Part shown: piece after piece, positions 1-7,410 of the stretch
Numbering within the stretch: the stretch's first letter is position 1
Layout of the letters: every line of letters begins with the position of its first letter
Assembly: GCA_030598525.1 (NCBI GenBank)
Contig: JAUVPT010000040.1
Span: 1 to 10,486, forward strand
DNA: 10,486 nt
Origin: Gemmatimonadota bacterium
Lineage (GTDB): Bacteria > Gemmatimonadota > Gemmatimonadetes > Palauibacterales > Palauibacteraceae
Direction of reading: 5' to 3'
Notes under the pieces: model-generated
Database searches by the model: none
What the model was told of the DNA's origin: nothing
Seen by the model: the letters and a program-made list of their open reading frames with translations, nothing else
Made by a program: the position numbers and the translations under genes

Positions 1-5
1 ATCCC

Positions 6-18
6 GCGAGGACCTCGC
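6..18. repeat. 13-bp palindrome upstream of dnaE
   Basis: GCGAGG and CCTCGC flank a single A, forming a perfect palindrome. As RNA it could only form a five-pair stem with a three-base loop. It is followed by a T-rich, AT-rich stretch, so it could be the end of a terminator of an upstream gene outside the window, or a protein-binding palindrome. Nothing in the sequence decides between these. Confidence 0.3.
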
Positions 19-20
19 CA

Positions 21-52
21 TTCCTCTTAAATACTTATTTTATAGCTAGTTA
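21..52. other. AT-rich island upstream of dnaE
   Basis: Twenty-five of these 32 bases are A or T, in a window that is otherwise strongly GC-rich. Such islands commonly sit in promoter or UP-element regions or at gene boundaries. On the - strand it contains TATAAAAT, which resembles a -10 element for a divergent gene, but no matching -35 was found. It may equally be the U-rich tail of a terminator from an upstream + strand gene. Confidence 0.4.
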
Positions 53-66
53 CGTTCCCAACTAGC
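45..66. repeat. Inverted repeat with 7-bp arms, possible operator
   Basis: GCTAGTT (45-51) and AACTAGC (60-66) are exact reverse complements separated by 8 nt. No T-run follows on either strand, so an intrinsic terminator is unlikely. Its position about 28 nt upstream of the proposed dnaE -35 element would suit a regulator-binding site. That role is inferred from position only. Confidence 0.35.
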
Positions 67-93
67 GACCGTTTCCCGAATTGGCGGGACCGT

Positions 94-123
94 TTGCCAG
101 CGGTCATCCGGCCGGTGTAGTTT
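94..123 (+). promoter_or_regulatory. Candidate sigma-70 type promoter for dnaE operon
   Basis: TTGCCA (94-99) is followed after 18 nt by TAGTTT (118-123). The -35 matches four of six consensus bases (TTGACA) and the -10 keeps the key TA....T positions. Transcription would start near 130, giving a leader of about 60 nt before the dnaE ATG. The -10 shares the form TAGNNT with the candidate promoters at 7223 and 8544, which supports it weakly. Confidence 0.35.
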
Positions 124-192
124 GCGGTGAAACGGCAGCCGTAACCGCTGCGACACCCTACAGCTTTTCCGAGTCGGAACTAGATAGCACAT

Positions 193-3100
193 ATGTCTTT
201 CGTCCACTTGCACTGCCACAGTGAGTACTCGCTCCTCGACGGAGCCAACCGAATCGGCGACCTGATCGGCCGGGCCGTGTCCCTGGGGATGCCCGCCCTC
301 GCCATCACCGATCACGGAAATCTGCACGGGGCCTGGGAGTTCCAGGAAAAGGCCAACAAGAAGGGTATCAAGCCGATCATCGGCTTCGAGGCCTACGTCG
401 CGTACGGCGATCGGCGGCAGAAGGAAAAGCCGAAGGACGCCCCTGCCGAGTCTGCACACCTCGTGGTCCTGGCCCGTGACCTGACCGGCTACCGCAACCT
501 CGTGCGGCTCACCTCCCGCGGCCACACGGAGGGGTTCTACCGAAAGCCACGAATCGACCATGAGATCCTCGCCGAGCACTCCGAGGGCATCATCGTGCTC
601 AGCGCGTGCCTCTCGGGAGAGGTGGCGAAGAACCTGCAGTTCGGACGCTACGACCGGGCAAAGGCTGCCGCGGAGTTCTATGCGCGCACGTTCCCGGACC
701 GTTACTACCTGGAGGTGCAGGACCACGGCATCAAGGGACAGGCCGAGGTCAACGCGGGCGTCTTCCAGATCGCCGACGAACTCGGACTGCCGGTGGTCCT
801 TACGAACGACGCGCACTACCTGCGCCGCGAGGATGCCGACATGCACGACACGCTGTTGTGCATCGGGACCGGAGCCCTCAAGAGCGACCCGAACCGGCTC
901 TCGTTCGACGGCGAGGAGTCCTACTTCAAGTCGGCCGACGAAATGGCCGAGCTGTTCCCGGACCGGCCGGAGCTGATGTCCAACACGGTCGACATCGCCG
1001 AGACGTGCGGGATCCAGTTCGAAAAGAAGCACCACCTGCCCGCGTTCCCCGTGCCCGCCGGGTTCGCGGACGACATGGCGCACCTCCGGCACCTGGCCGA
1101 AGAGGGCGCAGGGGAGCGATACGGCGACCCCCTGCCGGAGGAAGTCCGCGAGCGACTCGACTACGAGCTCGGCGTGATCGCCAAGACAGGGTACGCCGGG
1201 TATTTCCTGATCACGTGGGACTTCTGCCGCGCAGCCCGTGAGCGGGACATTCCCGTCGGCCCGGGACGAGGCTCCGCCGCCGGCTCGATCGTCGCGTACT
1301 CCCTCCGAATCACGGACGTGGATCCGCTCGAGTTCGACCTCCTGTTCGAGCGTTTCCTGAATCCCGAGCGCGTGTCGATGCCCGACATCGACATCGACTT
1401 CTGCTACGAACGTCGCGGCCGAATCATCGACTACGTCCGCGAAAAGTACGGATCGGATTCCGTCGGCCAGATCATCACGTTCGGGACGATGCAGGCCCGG
1501 GCCGCGATACGCGATGTGGGTCGGGTGCTCGAGTTCACGCCGGCTGAAACCGACAAGCTGGCCAAGCTGATCCCCAACACGCCGGGCTTCTCGCTGTCGA
1601 TCGGCGAGGCGGTGGAGAAGGTCAAGGAGCTCAAGGACCTCTACAAGAGCGACCCGCGGGCCCGCCAGCTCCTCGACTACAGCAAGGCCATCGAGGGACT
1701 GTCGAGGCATGCGTCGGTGCACGCGGCAGGGGTGGTGATCGCCCCCGGACCGCTCGATGAGTATGTGCCCGTGTGCCGGGACTCGAAAAACGACGACCAG
1801 GTCATCACCCAGTACGACATGGTCGCGCTCGAGAAGGCCGGGATGCTCAAGATGGATTTCCTGGGCCTCCGCACTCTCACCGTGATCCACGACGCCGAAG
1901 GGGCCATTCACCGACGTCACGGTGTGGACATCGACTGGGACGAGATTGGGCTCGACGATCCCGACGTGTACGCCATGCTCGCCACGGGCGGCACCCGCGG
2001 CGTGTTCCAGTTCGAGTCCTCGCTCGCCACCGAAAAGCTGCGCGCCATGCGGTGCGACCGTTTCGACGACTTGACCGCGGTGAACGCGCTGATCCGACCG
2101 GGTCCTCTGGACACCGGCATGACGGATGTGTTCATCAGGAGGAAGCGGGGCTTCGAGCCCGTGGAGTACCCGGTCCCCGAGCTGGCCGAGGTGCTCGAGA
2201 CGACGTACGGCGTCATCACCTACCAGGAGCAGGTGATGCGTGTCGCAAACGTGTTGGCCGGCTTCTCGCTCGCCGAAGCGGACGTGCTCCGGAAGGCGGT
2301 CGGCAAGAAGGACGCGGCTCTGACGAAGAAAGTCCTGGACGACTTCCAGGCCCGCGCAATCGAGCGAGGCACCCCGAAGAAGAAGGCCGCCGAGATCGCG
2401 GACCTGATTCGGACGTTCGGCCGCTACGGATTCAACAAGGCCCATTCGGTCGCGTACGCGTTGATCTCGTACCGCACGGCCTGGCTCCGAAAGCACTACC
2501 CTGCCGAATTCATGGCCGCGCTGCTGAGTTCGATCATCGACAACACGGACAAGGTGGTGCAGTACATCACGACCGCGCGCTCGATGGGACTGGAAGTCCT
2601 TCCGCCGAGCGCCTCGGAATCACGCTACAAGTTCACGGTCGTGGACGACCAGCGGATCCGGTTCGGTCTCGGGGCCATCAAGGGAGTCGGAGAATCGGCC
2701 ATCCGGTCCATCATCGAGGCCCGGGAAGAACGGCCATTCGAGTCGCTCTTCGACTTCTGCCAGCGCATCGACCTCCGGCTCAACAACAAGCGGGTCCTCG
2801 AATGCCTGATTTCGTCGGGGGCGCTGGACGAGTTCGGTGAACGCGGGGCCATGAAGAGCGGGCTCGAGACGGTGCTCTCCGAGGCCCAACTCCGGCAGCG
2901 CGAGCATGACACGGGGCAGGAATCGCTGTTCGGCTCGACCGATTCGGTCGAGCGCCCGGATCCGCAGCTGCCCCGGATCGCGCCACTCACCGAAGCCGAG
3001 CGCCTGAAGGACGAGAAGGCCGTACTGGGATTCTACATCTCGGGGCACCCTCTCGAGCGTTACCGTGACCTGGTGGAGATGTTCGCACTCGAAACCAACA

Positions 3101-3648
3101 CCTCGACGATCTCGCAGTTCAGGGACCGCCGGGCGGAGCTCGCGTGCGTCGTGACTTCGATGAACGTCAACGTGGGTCGGAGCAGCGGGAAGGAATACTG
3201 CAAGCTCACGGTGGAGGACTTCCACGGCACGGCAGCGGCCATGGTCTTCGGCGACGTATGGCAGGAAACGAAGGGCCTGTTCGCCGAGGACGCCCCGGTC
3301 CTCATCGAGGGCCAGGTGTCCGGAAACTCGCGAGATGAAGAGAATCCCCCCATCTTTATTGATTCGGTCCGCCTACTGAAAAGCGTGGACGCGAGCGGTG
3401 GGATCGCGGTGTGCATCGAGCTCCGGGAAGGAGACGAGGCACACCCCGGCGAGTTCAAGAACGTGCGCGAGGTGCTCGCATCGTCTCCAGGAGATGGAGC
3501 CCTCTACTTGAAATGGCATCCGGATGGCAACGGAGTTAAGCCCCCGATGCTGGCTTCGAGTTCGCTCAAGGTCGAGCCCTCCGCGGCACTGCTCGCGGAC
3601 CTCAGGGCTTTGCTGGGCCGGGAGCGGGTACACCTGATTCGCGGATAG
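193..3648 (+). CDS. dnaE: DNA polymerase III subunit alpha (DnaE)
   Basis: This is the catalytic subunit of the replicative DNA polymerase, 1151 aa, a normal length for DnaE. The N-terminal PHP domain (about 1-280) begins with HLHCHSEYSLLDG and keeps nine likely metal ligands: H7, H9, D16, H41, E66, H89, C139, D206 and H208. The polymerase core has GPGRGSAAGS (356-365), PDIDIDF with catalytic aspartates D400 and D402, and KMDFLGLRTLT with the third, D555. A helix-hairpin-helix segment lies near 825-845 (GLGAIKGVGESA), a sliding-clamp motif QESLF at 909-913, and an OB-fold near 980-1060. The ATG gives the family's usual N-terminus, although no clear Shine-Dalgarno precedes it; the only GGA is 14 nt away. 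It leads the dnaE-accA-ricT-metG cluster. The family identity is certain; active proofreading by the PHP domain is inferred from the intact ligands. Confidence 0.98.
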   Translation: MSFVHLHCHSEYSLLDGANRIGDLIGRAVSLGMPALAITDHGNLHGAWEFQEKANKKGIKPIIGFEAYVAYGDRRQKEKPKDAPAESAHLVVLARDLTGYRNLVRLTSRGHTEGFYRKPRIDHEILAEHSEGIIVLSACLSGEVAKNLQFGRYDRAKAAAEFYARTFPDRYYLEVQDHGIKGQAEVNAGVFQIADELGLPVVLTNDAHYLRREDADMHDTLLCIGTGALKSDPNRLSFDGEESYFKSADEMAELFPDRPELMSNTVDIAETCGIQFEKKHHLPAFPVPAGFADDMAHLRHLAEEGAGERYGDPLPEEVRERLDYELGVIAKTGYAGYFLITWDFCRAARERDIPVGPGRGSAAGSIVAYSLRITDVDPLEFDLLFERFLNPERVSMPDIDIDFCYERRGRIIDYVREKYGSDSVGQIITFGTMQARAAIRDVGRVLEFTPAETDKLAKLIPNTPGFSLSIGEAVEKVKELKDLYKSDPRARQLLDYSKAIEGLSRHASVHAAGVVIAPGPLDEYVPVCRDSKNDDQVITQYDMVALEKAGMLKMDFLGLRTLTVIHDAEGAIHRRHGVDIDWDEIGLDDPDVYAMLATGGTRGVFQFESSLATEKLRAMRCDRFDDLTAVNALIRPGPLDTGMTDVFIRRKRGFEPVEYPVPELAEVLETTYGVITYQEQVMRVANVLAGFSLAEADVLRKAVGKKDAALTKKVLDDFQARAIERGTPKKKAAEIADLIRTFGRYGFNKAHSVAYALISYRTAWLRKHYPAEFMAALLSSIIDNTDKVVQYITTARSMGLEVLPPSASESRYKFTVVDDQRIRFGLGAIKGVGESAIRSIIEAREERPFESLFDFCQRIDLRLNNKRVLECLISSGALDEFGERGAMKSGLETVLSEAQLRQREHDTGQESLFGSTDSVERPDPQLPRIAPLTEAERLKDEKAVLGFYISGHPLERYRDLVEMFALETNTSTISQFRDRRAELACVVTSMNVNVGRSSGKEYCKLTVEDFHGTAAAMVFGDVWQETKGLFAEDAPVLIEGQVSGNSRDEENPPIFIDSVRLLKSVDASGGIAVCIELREGDEAHPGEFKNVREVLASSPGDGALYLKWHPDGNGVKPPMLASSSLKVEPSAALLADLRALLGRERVHLIRG

Positions 3649-3652
3649 AAAG

Positions 3653-4606
3653 ATGAGCGAAGAGGCGCAAGAGGGCCTTCTGGACATGAAGAAGCACCTC
3701 GAAGAGCTCCGCAGTCTCGCCGAAGAGCGGGGGATCGATGTGAGCGGGGAGATGCTTGAACTGGAGAGGCGTATCGATAACTCAGAGCCGGGCGAACCGA
3801 CGCGTTACGACCGCGTCCTGCTGGCGCGTCACCAGGAGCGTCCGTTCACCCTGGATTACATCCGGATGATGTGCGACGATTTCGTGGAGTTGCACGGCGA
3901 CCGGAACTTCCGTGATGATCCGGCCATCGTGGGTGGCTGGGCCACGCTGGACGGACGGTCCGTCATGATCCTGGGTCACCAGAAGGGTCGTGACATGAAG
4001 GAGAACCTGCATCGGAACTTCGGGTCGCCCCATCCGGAGGGCTATCGGAAGGCCGAGCGATTGATGCAGATGGCCGAGAAGTTCGGCCGCCCGGTCATCA
4101 CGCTGGTGGACACGCAAGGCGCCTACCCTGGAATCGGGGCCGAGGAGAGGGGACAGGCCGAGGCAATCGCTCGGAACCTGTTCGTCATGGCGGGTCTCGG
4201 CGTTCCGATCATCTCGTGCATCATCGGGGAAGGCGGCAGCGGCGGAGCTCTGGGCATCGCGGTTGCCGATCGGGTCTTGATGCTGGACAACGCGATCTAC
4301 TCCGTGATCTCTCCCGAGGGCTGTGCGGCGATCCTGTGGAGGAGCCGGGACATGGCGGCGGATGCGGCCGAGGCCCTGAAGCTCACGGCCCCGGACCTGG
4401 CCGACTCGGGAATCATCGACGAGGTGCTGGCAGAGCCCCCGGGTGGCGCCCACGTAGATCCCGAGGGCGCCGCGGAAGTGCTGCGGGAGGCCATCCTCAG
4501 GCATCTCACGGATCTGGAGAAGATGAGCCCGGAGCAGCTCGTCGAGGCCCGTCGAGCGAAGTACTACGCCATGGGCTTCTGGGAGGAACCTGGCGCGGAT
4601 GACTGA
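3653..4606 (+). CDS. accA: Acetyl-CoA carboxylase carboxyltransferase subunit alpha (AccA)
   Basis: AccA pairs with AccD (beta) to move the carboxyl group from carboxybiotin-BCCP to acetyl-CoA, making malonyl-CoA in the first committed step of fatty-acid synthesis. The 317-aa length is typical. A helical N-terminal segment (1-45) precedes the crotonase-like carboxyltransferase domain. Family signatures visible are DDFVELHGDR (75-84), GHQKGRD (108-114), FGSPHPEGYRKAERLM (123-138), DTQGAYPGIGAEERGQ (153-168) and GEGGSGGA (192-199), the glycine-rich oxyanion-hole region, then YSVISPEGCAAILW (216-229). The start lies 4 nt after the dnaE stop, and its last 8 nt overlap the next gene, so translational coupling is likely. 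accD is not in the window and must be encoded elsewhere. AccD supplies the zinc finger, so its absence from this chain is normal. Confidence 0.97.
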   Translation: MSEEAQEGLLDMKKHLEELRSLAEERGIDVSGEMLELERRIDNSEPGEPTRYDRVLLARHQERPFTLDYIRMMCDDFVELHGDRNFRDDPAIVGGWATLDGRSVMILGHQKGRDMKENLHRNFGSPHPEGYRKAERLMQMAEKFGRPVITLVDTQGAYPGIGAEERGQAEAIARNLFVMAGLGVPIISCIIGEGGSGGALGIAVADRVLMLDNAIYSVISPEGCAAILWRSRDMAADAAEALKLTAPDLADSGIIDEVLAEPPGGAHVDPEGAAEVLREAILRHLTDLEKMSPEQLVEARRAKYYAMGFWEEPGADD

Positions 4607-5648
4607 CGACCGCAGTCGGTCGCGCGGCCGGAGCGGCGGCGACAGGCGCCGATCGGCCCCACGCCCCATCTCCGACGGACGCAGAGGGAGCAGTCGCCCG
4701 GTGCCGTCCCATCCGGCCCCACGCCCCATCTCCGACTCGGGCTCCCCGGCCGGCAAGAGCGGCCGCGTGTTCCAGATCGCCCAGGTCATGTTCAGAGGCG
4801 TCCGCTCGGACTACTACAGCTATCGGGGCAACGTCCCGCTCGAAGACAACGAGTACGTGATCGTGGAGGCCGATCGGGGCCAGGACCTGGGCTGGATCAG
4901 GCGCACGGCTGACGGCGAGACACACAGCTGCGAGGGCGGGTGCGACCACGCGCACCACGGCCCCGTGGTGCCCCCGGCCCGGAAGGTCCTGCGCCGGGCC
5001 TCTCCGGCCGACGTCGAACGCAGGCTGAAGCTCGATGACAGTGAAGCGGAGGTCCGCTCGCGCACCCGCGCTCTCGTCGAGCGGCACCGCCTGAAGATGA
5101 AGGTGAGCGAGGCCGAGTGGCAGTGGGACAGGAACAAGCTGACCGTCTACTTCACGGCCGAGAAGCGTGTGGACTTCCGGACCCTGGTGAAGGAAATGGC
5201 CCGGACGTTCAAGACCCGCATCGAGCTTCGCCAGATCGGCGTCCGGGACGAGGCCAAGCGCCTCGGCGGGATCGGGCGCTGCGGACGCGAGTTGTGCTGC
5301 CGGCTGTGGCTGCCGGAGATCGAGCCCGTGACCCTGCAGCTGGCCAAGGACCAGGGACTCTCTCTCAATCCGGCGCAGATCTCGGGCGCGTGCGGACGTC
5401 TCATGTCCTGCCTGCGCTACGAGCACGAGCTGTACGTGCAGGCCAGGAAGCGCTTTCCAAAGGTCGGCAAGAGGCTCGACACCAGCCGTGGCAAGGAAGA
5501 GGTCACGGGCTGGGACCTGTTCCGCGAGACCATTTCACTGCGGGGCAAGGACGGCGAGACGCGCACCGTCGGACTCCAGGACCTCAAGGCCGAGACCGTG
5601 ACCGCCCGTAAGGCCCGCGGCCGTTCTTCGTCGGATTCGCCCGACTGA
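4599..5648 (+). CDS. ricT: PSP1 domain / RicT (YaaT) family protein
   Basis: RicT-family proteins form the Fe-S cluster-bearing RicAFT (Y-) complex in Bacillus subtilis, which affects RNase Y-dependent mRNA processing, MiaB-dependent tRNA modification and development. The family signature is clear: GGIGRCGRELCC (223-234) and the following LSLNPAQISGACGRLMSCLRYE span (255-275), with cysteines C228, C233, C234, C265 and C271. Two unusual parts precede the PSP1 core. Residues 1-55 are Arg/Ser/Pro-rich, probably disordered, and repeat APRPISD at 20-26 and 40-46. Residues 111-120 form a small CEGGCDHAHH cluster inserted in the N-terminal beta region. The C-terminal tail is basic and Ser-rich. The gene overlaps accA by 8 nt and metG follows 37 nt later. 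RicA and RicF are not seen, so a Bacillus-like complex cannot be assumed. The family is secure, the exact function is not. Confidence 0.92.
   Translation: MTDDRSRSRGRSGGDRRRSAPRPISDGRRGSSRPVPSHPAPRPISDSGSPAGKSGRVFQIAQVMFRGVRSDYYSYRGNVPLEDNEYVIVEADRGQDLGWIRRTADGETHSCEGGCDHAHHGPVVPPARKVLRRASPADVERRLKLDDSEAEVRSRTRALVERHRLKMKVSEAEWQWDRNKLTVYFTAEKRVDFRTLVKEMARTFKTRIELRQIGVRDEAKRLGGIGRCGRELCCRLWLPEIEPVTLQLAKDQGLSLNPAQISGACGRLMSCLRYEHELYVQARKRFPKVGKRLDTSRGKEEVTGWDLFRETISLRGKDGETRTVGLQDLKAETVTARKARGRSSSDSPD
4654..4736 (+). repeat. Exact 23-bp direct repeat inside ricT
   Basis: The same 23 bases, starting CGGCCCCACGCCCC and ending CTCCGAC, occur at 4654-4676 and 4714-4736. The copies start exactly 60 nt (20 codons) apart, so both encode APRPISD in the disordered N-terminal tail of the RicT-like protein. 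Synonymous positions are identical too, which points to recent duplication, gene conversion or a function at the nucleic-acid level. Only two copies exist, so this is not a CRISPR array. Confidence 0.9.
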
Positions 5649-5672
5649 GCCGCCCTCTCACCGCAGCAACCC

Positions 5673-5688
5673 GAGGCATCATTCCGTG
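5673..5688 (+). promoter_or_regulatory. Ribosome-binding site fixing the GTG start of metG
   Basis: GAGG at 5673-5676 lies 9 nt before the GTG at 5686. With this start the protein begins MSRYYLTTAIDYSNG, the usual MetRS N-terminus with the HIGH motif following at residue 18, so the GTG is the true start. Confidence 0.75.
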
Positions 5689-7212
5689 TCCCGATACTAC
5701 CTGACGACGGCCATCGACTACTCCAACGGCGACCCCCACATCGGCCACGCCTACGAGAAGGTGGGTGCCGACGTGGTCGCCCGTTTCCGCCGGCTGGTCG
5801 GAGAAGATGTGCATTTCGTCATCGGGATGGACGAGCACGGCCAGAAAGTGGCGCAGGAAGCCGCCGCCCAGGACCGGCCACCGCAAGAGCTGGTGGACGA
5901 GCTGGCCGTCCGTTTCGAGAGCGTCTGGCAACGCCTGAACATCTCGCACGACGACTTCATCCGGACCACCGAACCGCGTCATACGCAGGCCGTCCAGGCG
6001 CTGGTCAGGCGAATCCAGGACACCGGCGACCTGTATCGGGATCGTTACGAGGGCTACTACTGCACGGGCTGTGAGGCATTCAAGCGTGAGGCGGAATTGG
6101 AAGACGGACGCTGCCCGATCCATCCGTCGCGGGAGATCGCGTGGACAGACGAGGAGAACTGGTTCTTCCGGCTCTCGGCGTATACCGATCGGCTGGTGAC
6201 ACACATCGAGCAGCACCCCGAGTTCATCCAGCCTGAGACCCGGCGGAACGAGATCCTGCGTCTCCTGGAGGGTGGGCTGGACGACATCTCGGCTTCCCGT
6301 TCGCGCGTCCCGTGGGGCGTGCCGTTCCCGGACGAGGAGGGGCACACCGTCTATGTATGGTTCGACGCCCTTCCCAATTACATCTCGGCGATCGGCTACC
6401 CGGAGGCAGGCTTCAGCGACCGGTGGCCCGCTGCCCTGCACATCATCGGCAAGGACATCACCCGGTTCCACTGCGTGATATGGCCGGCCATGCTCCTCTC
6501 CGCCGGGCTCGACCTTCCCGACACGGTGTGGGGTCACGGTTTCGTGAAAATCGGCGGAGGGAAGCTATCGAAGTCCGAAGCCAGCCTGCTCGACCTCGAT
6601 CAGCTGATCGAGCGGCACGGTCCGGACGCGTTCCGTTACTTCCTGCTGCGCGAGATACCCTGGGACCGGGATCGGGACTTCCCGTCGGCAGATGCGTTCC
6701 TCCAGCAGTTCGACGAGCGGTACAATTCGGACCTCGCCAACGACCTCGGCAACCTGTTGAATCGCTCGGTCGCCATGGCCCTCAAATACCGGGACGGAGT
6801 TGTCACCCGATCGGCCGCCACCGAGCTGGATACCGTCATCGACTCGGGCCTCGAGGCGTACGACACAGCGATGCGAGAGCACCGGCTGCACGAGGGCCTG
6901 GATGCCGCCATGTCGATCGTCCGGGCAGCGAACGGTTTCATCGACTCGGAGCAGCCGTGGAAACTGGCGAAAGACCCGGCACAGGAGGACCGCCTGGACA
7001 ACGTTCTGGCAGCGCTGGTTCGGGCTCTCGCCACGACGGCCGTCATCCTCGAACCGTTCATCCCGACCAAGGCAGCCGAGATGTGGAAGCGTCTTGGTGG
7101 CGACGAACTGCCCTCCCTGGAGCACCTTACGGGTGAGCTTCCAACCACCGTTCCCGGGCGCTGGGACACCGTCCTGTTCCCCCGTGTCGAGAAGGAGTCG
7201 GGAGGCGGCTGA
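5686..7212 (+). CDS. metG: Methionyl-tRNA synthetase (MetRS)
   Basis: This class I aminoacyl-tRNA synthetase charges tRNA-Met and initiator tRNA with methionine in the cytoplasm. The Rossmann fold carries an exact HIGH motif (H18-H21, in GDPHIGHAYEKV) and the KMSKS equivalent KLSKS at 293-297. A zinc knuckle in the connective-peptide domain is visible as C126-x2-C129 and C143-x2-H146. Methionine-pocket and core motifs GMDEHGQK (47-54), WFDALPNYISA (225-235) and HIIGKDITRFH (252-262) are present, followed by the helical anticodon-binding domain (about 345-500). At 508 aa it ends after that domain and lacks the C-terminal OB-fold tRNA-binding/dimerisation domain found in longer bacterial MetRS such as those of E. 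coli and B. subtilis. The GTG start has a good GAGG ribosome-binding site. It is the last gene of the cluster; no strong terminator follows, only a five-pair hairpin over the stop codon (7205-7220). Confidence 0.97.
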   Translation: MSRYYLTTAIDYSNGDPHIGHAYEKVGADVVARFRRLVGEDVHFVIGMDEHGQKVAQEAAAQDRPPQELVDELAVRFESVWQRLNISHDDFIRTTEPRHTQAVQALVRRIQDTGDLYRDRYEGYYCTGCEAFKREAELEDGRCPIHPSREIAWTDEENWFFRLSAYTDRLVTHIEQHPEFIQPETRRNEILRLLEGGLDDISASRSRVPWGVPFPDEEGHTVYVWFDALPNYISAIGYPEAGFSDRWPAALHIIGKDITRFHCVIWPAMLLSAGLDLPDTVWGHGFVKIGGGKLSKSEASLLDLDQLIERHGPDAFRYFLLREIPWDRDRDFPSADAFLQQFDERYNSDLANDLGNLLNRSVAMALKYRDGVVTRSAATELDTVIDSGLEAYDTAMREHRLHEGLDAAMSIVRAANGFIDSEQPWKLAKDPAQEDRLDNVLAALVRALATTAVILEPFIPTKAAEMWKRLGGDELPSLEHLTGELPTTVPGRWDTVLFPRVEKESGGG

Positions 7213-7222
7213 TCGGCCGCGC

Positions 7223-7252
7223 TTGACACCCGTTCCCGGGCTGGATTAGTGT
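7223..7252 (+). promoter_or_regulatory. Strong sigma-70 type promoter after metG
   Basis: A perfect -35 TTGACA (7223-7228) is followed after 18 nt by TAGTGT (7247-7252), which keeps the TA....T positions of a -10. It lies just after the metG stop. Transcription would begin near 7259, exactly where the 5' arm of a long predicted RNA stem begins (7260). It drives the structured RNA candidate, and possibly the M23 peptidase gene through a ~200-nt leader. Confidence 0.65.
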
Positions 7253-7258
7253 CCTGTC

Positions 7259-7409
7259 GTCCCGCTCGGATCCGCCTGTTTCGTGGGAACCGAAGCCAAA
7301 CAATCAGTGTGCATGGACTTACACCGGTTCGGTGTAGCTGTGCATCCTTGTTCGTCGGGGCCCGCGTCTTGCTGAAATAGGCCGGGCGGCGGTGATCGTG
7401 GGGCGGGAT
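7259..7409 (+). ncRNA. Candidate structured RNA (6S-like rod or long leader)
   Basis: This non-coding stretch starts about 7 nt after a strong promoter and its two ends pair. TCCCGC (7260-7265) pairs with GCGGGA (7403-7408), GATC (7269-7272) with GATC (7394-7397), and CGCC (7273-7276) with GGCG (7388-7391). Further in, CCGA (7290-7293) pairs with TCGG (7355-7358) and AACAA (7299-7303) with TTGTT (7348-7352). A perfect apical hairpin is TACACCG (7320-7326) with CGGTGTA (7330-7336). The result is an imperfect rod of about 150 nt with an open middle, the general shape of 6S RNA, which binds RNA polymerase. The 3' stretch GGCCGGGCGGCGGTGATC loosely recalls the E. coli 6S 3' side, but this was judged by eye. 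Alternatives are a cis-regulatory leader of the M23 gene or chance pairing in GC-rich DNA. SRP RNA and tRNA signatures are absent. Confidence 0.4.
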
Positions 7410-7410
7410 A

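Noticed and set aside
46..2496. 816-codon open frame on the - strand opposite dnaE
   Set aside because: It lies entirely antisense to an unmistakable dnaE and its upstream region, and its translation is Arg/Val/Leu/His-rich without any recognisable motif. Long antisense frames are expected where GC-rich codon use avoids stop codons.
4654..4736. CRISPR array or attachment-site repeat
   Set aside because: There are only two copies, both in frame within a coding tail, with no further units, no leader and no cas or integrase gene nearby.
3782..5426. Long - strand frames opposite accA and ricT
   Set aside because: They mirror conserved genes on the + strand, have low-complexity composition, and lack ribosome-binding sites or known motifs.
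7318..7345. tRNA T-arm-like GGTTCGGTG sequence
   Set aside because: The GGTTC sits in the tiny loop of a seven-pair hairpin and not in a seven-base T-loop, and no acceptor, D or anticodon arms can be placed around it.
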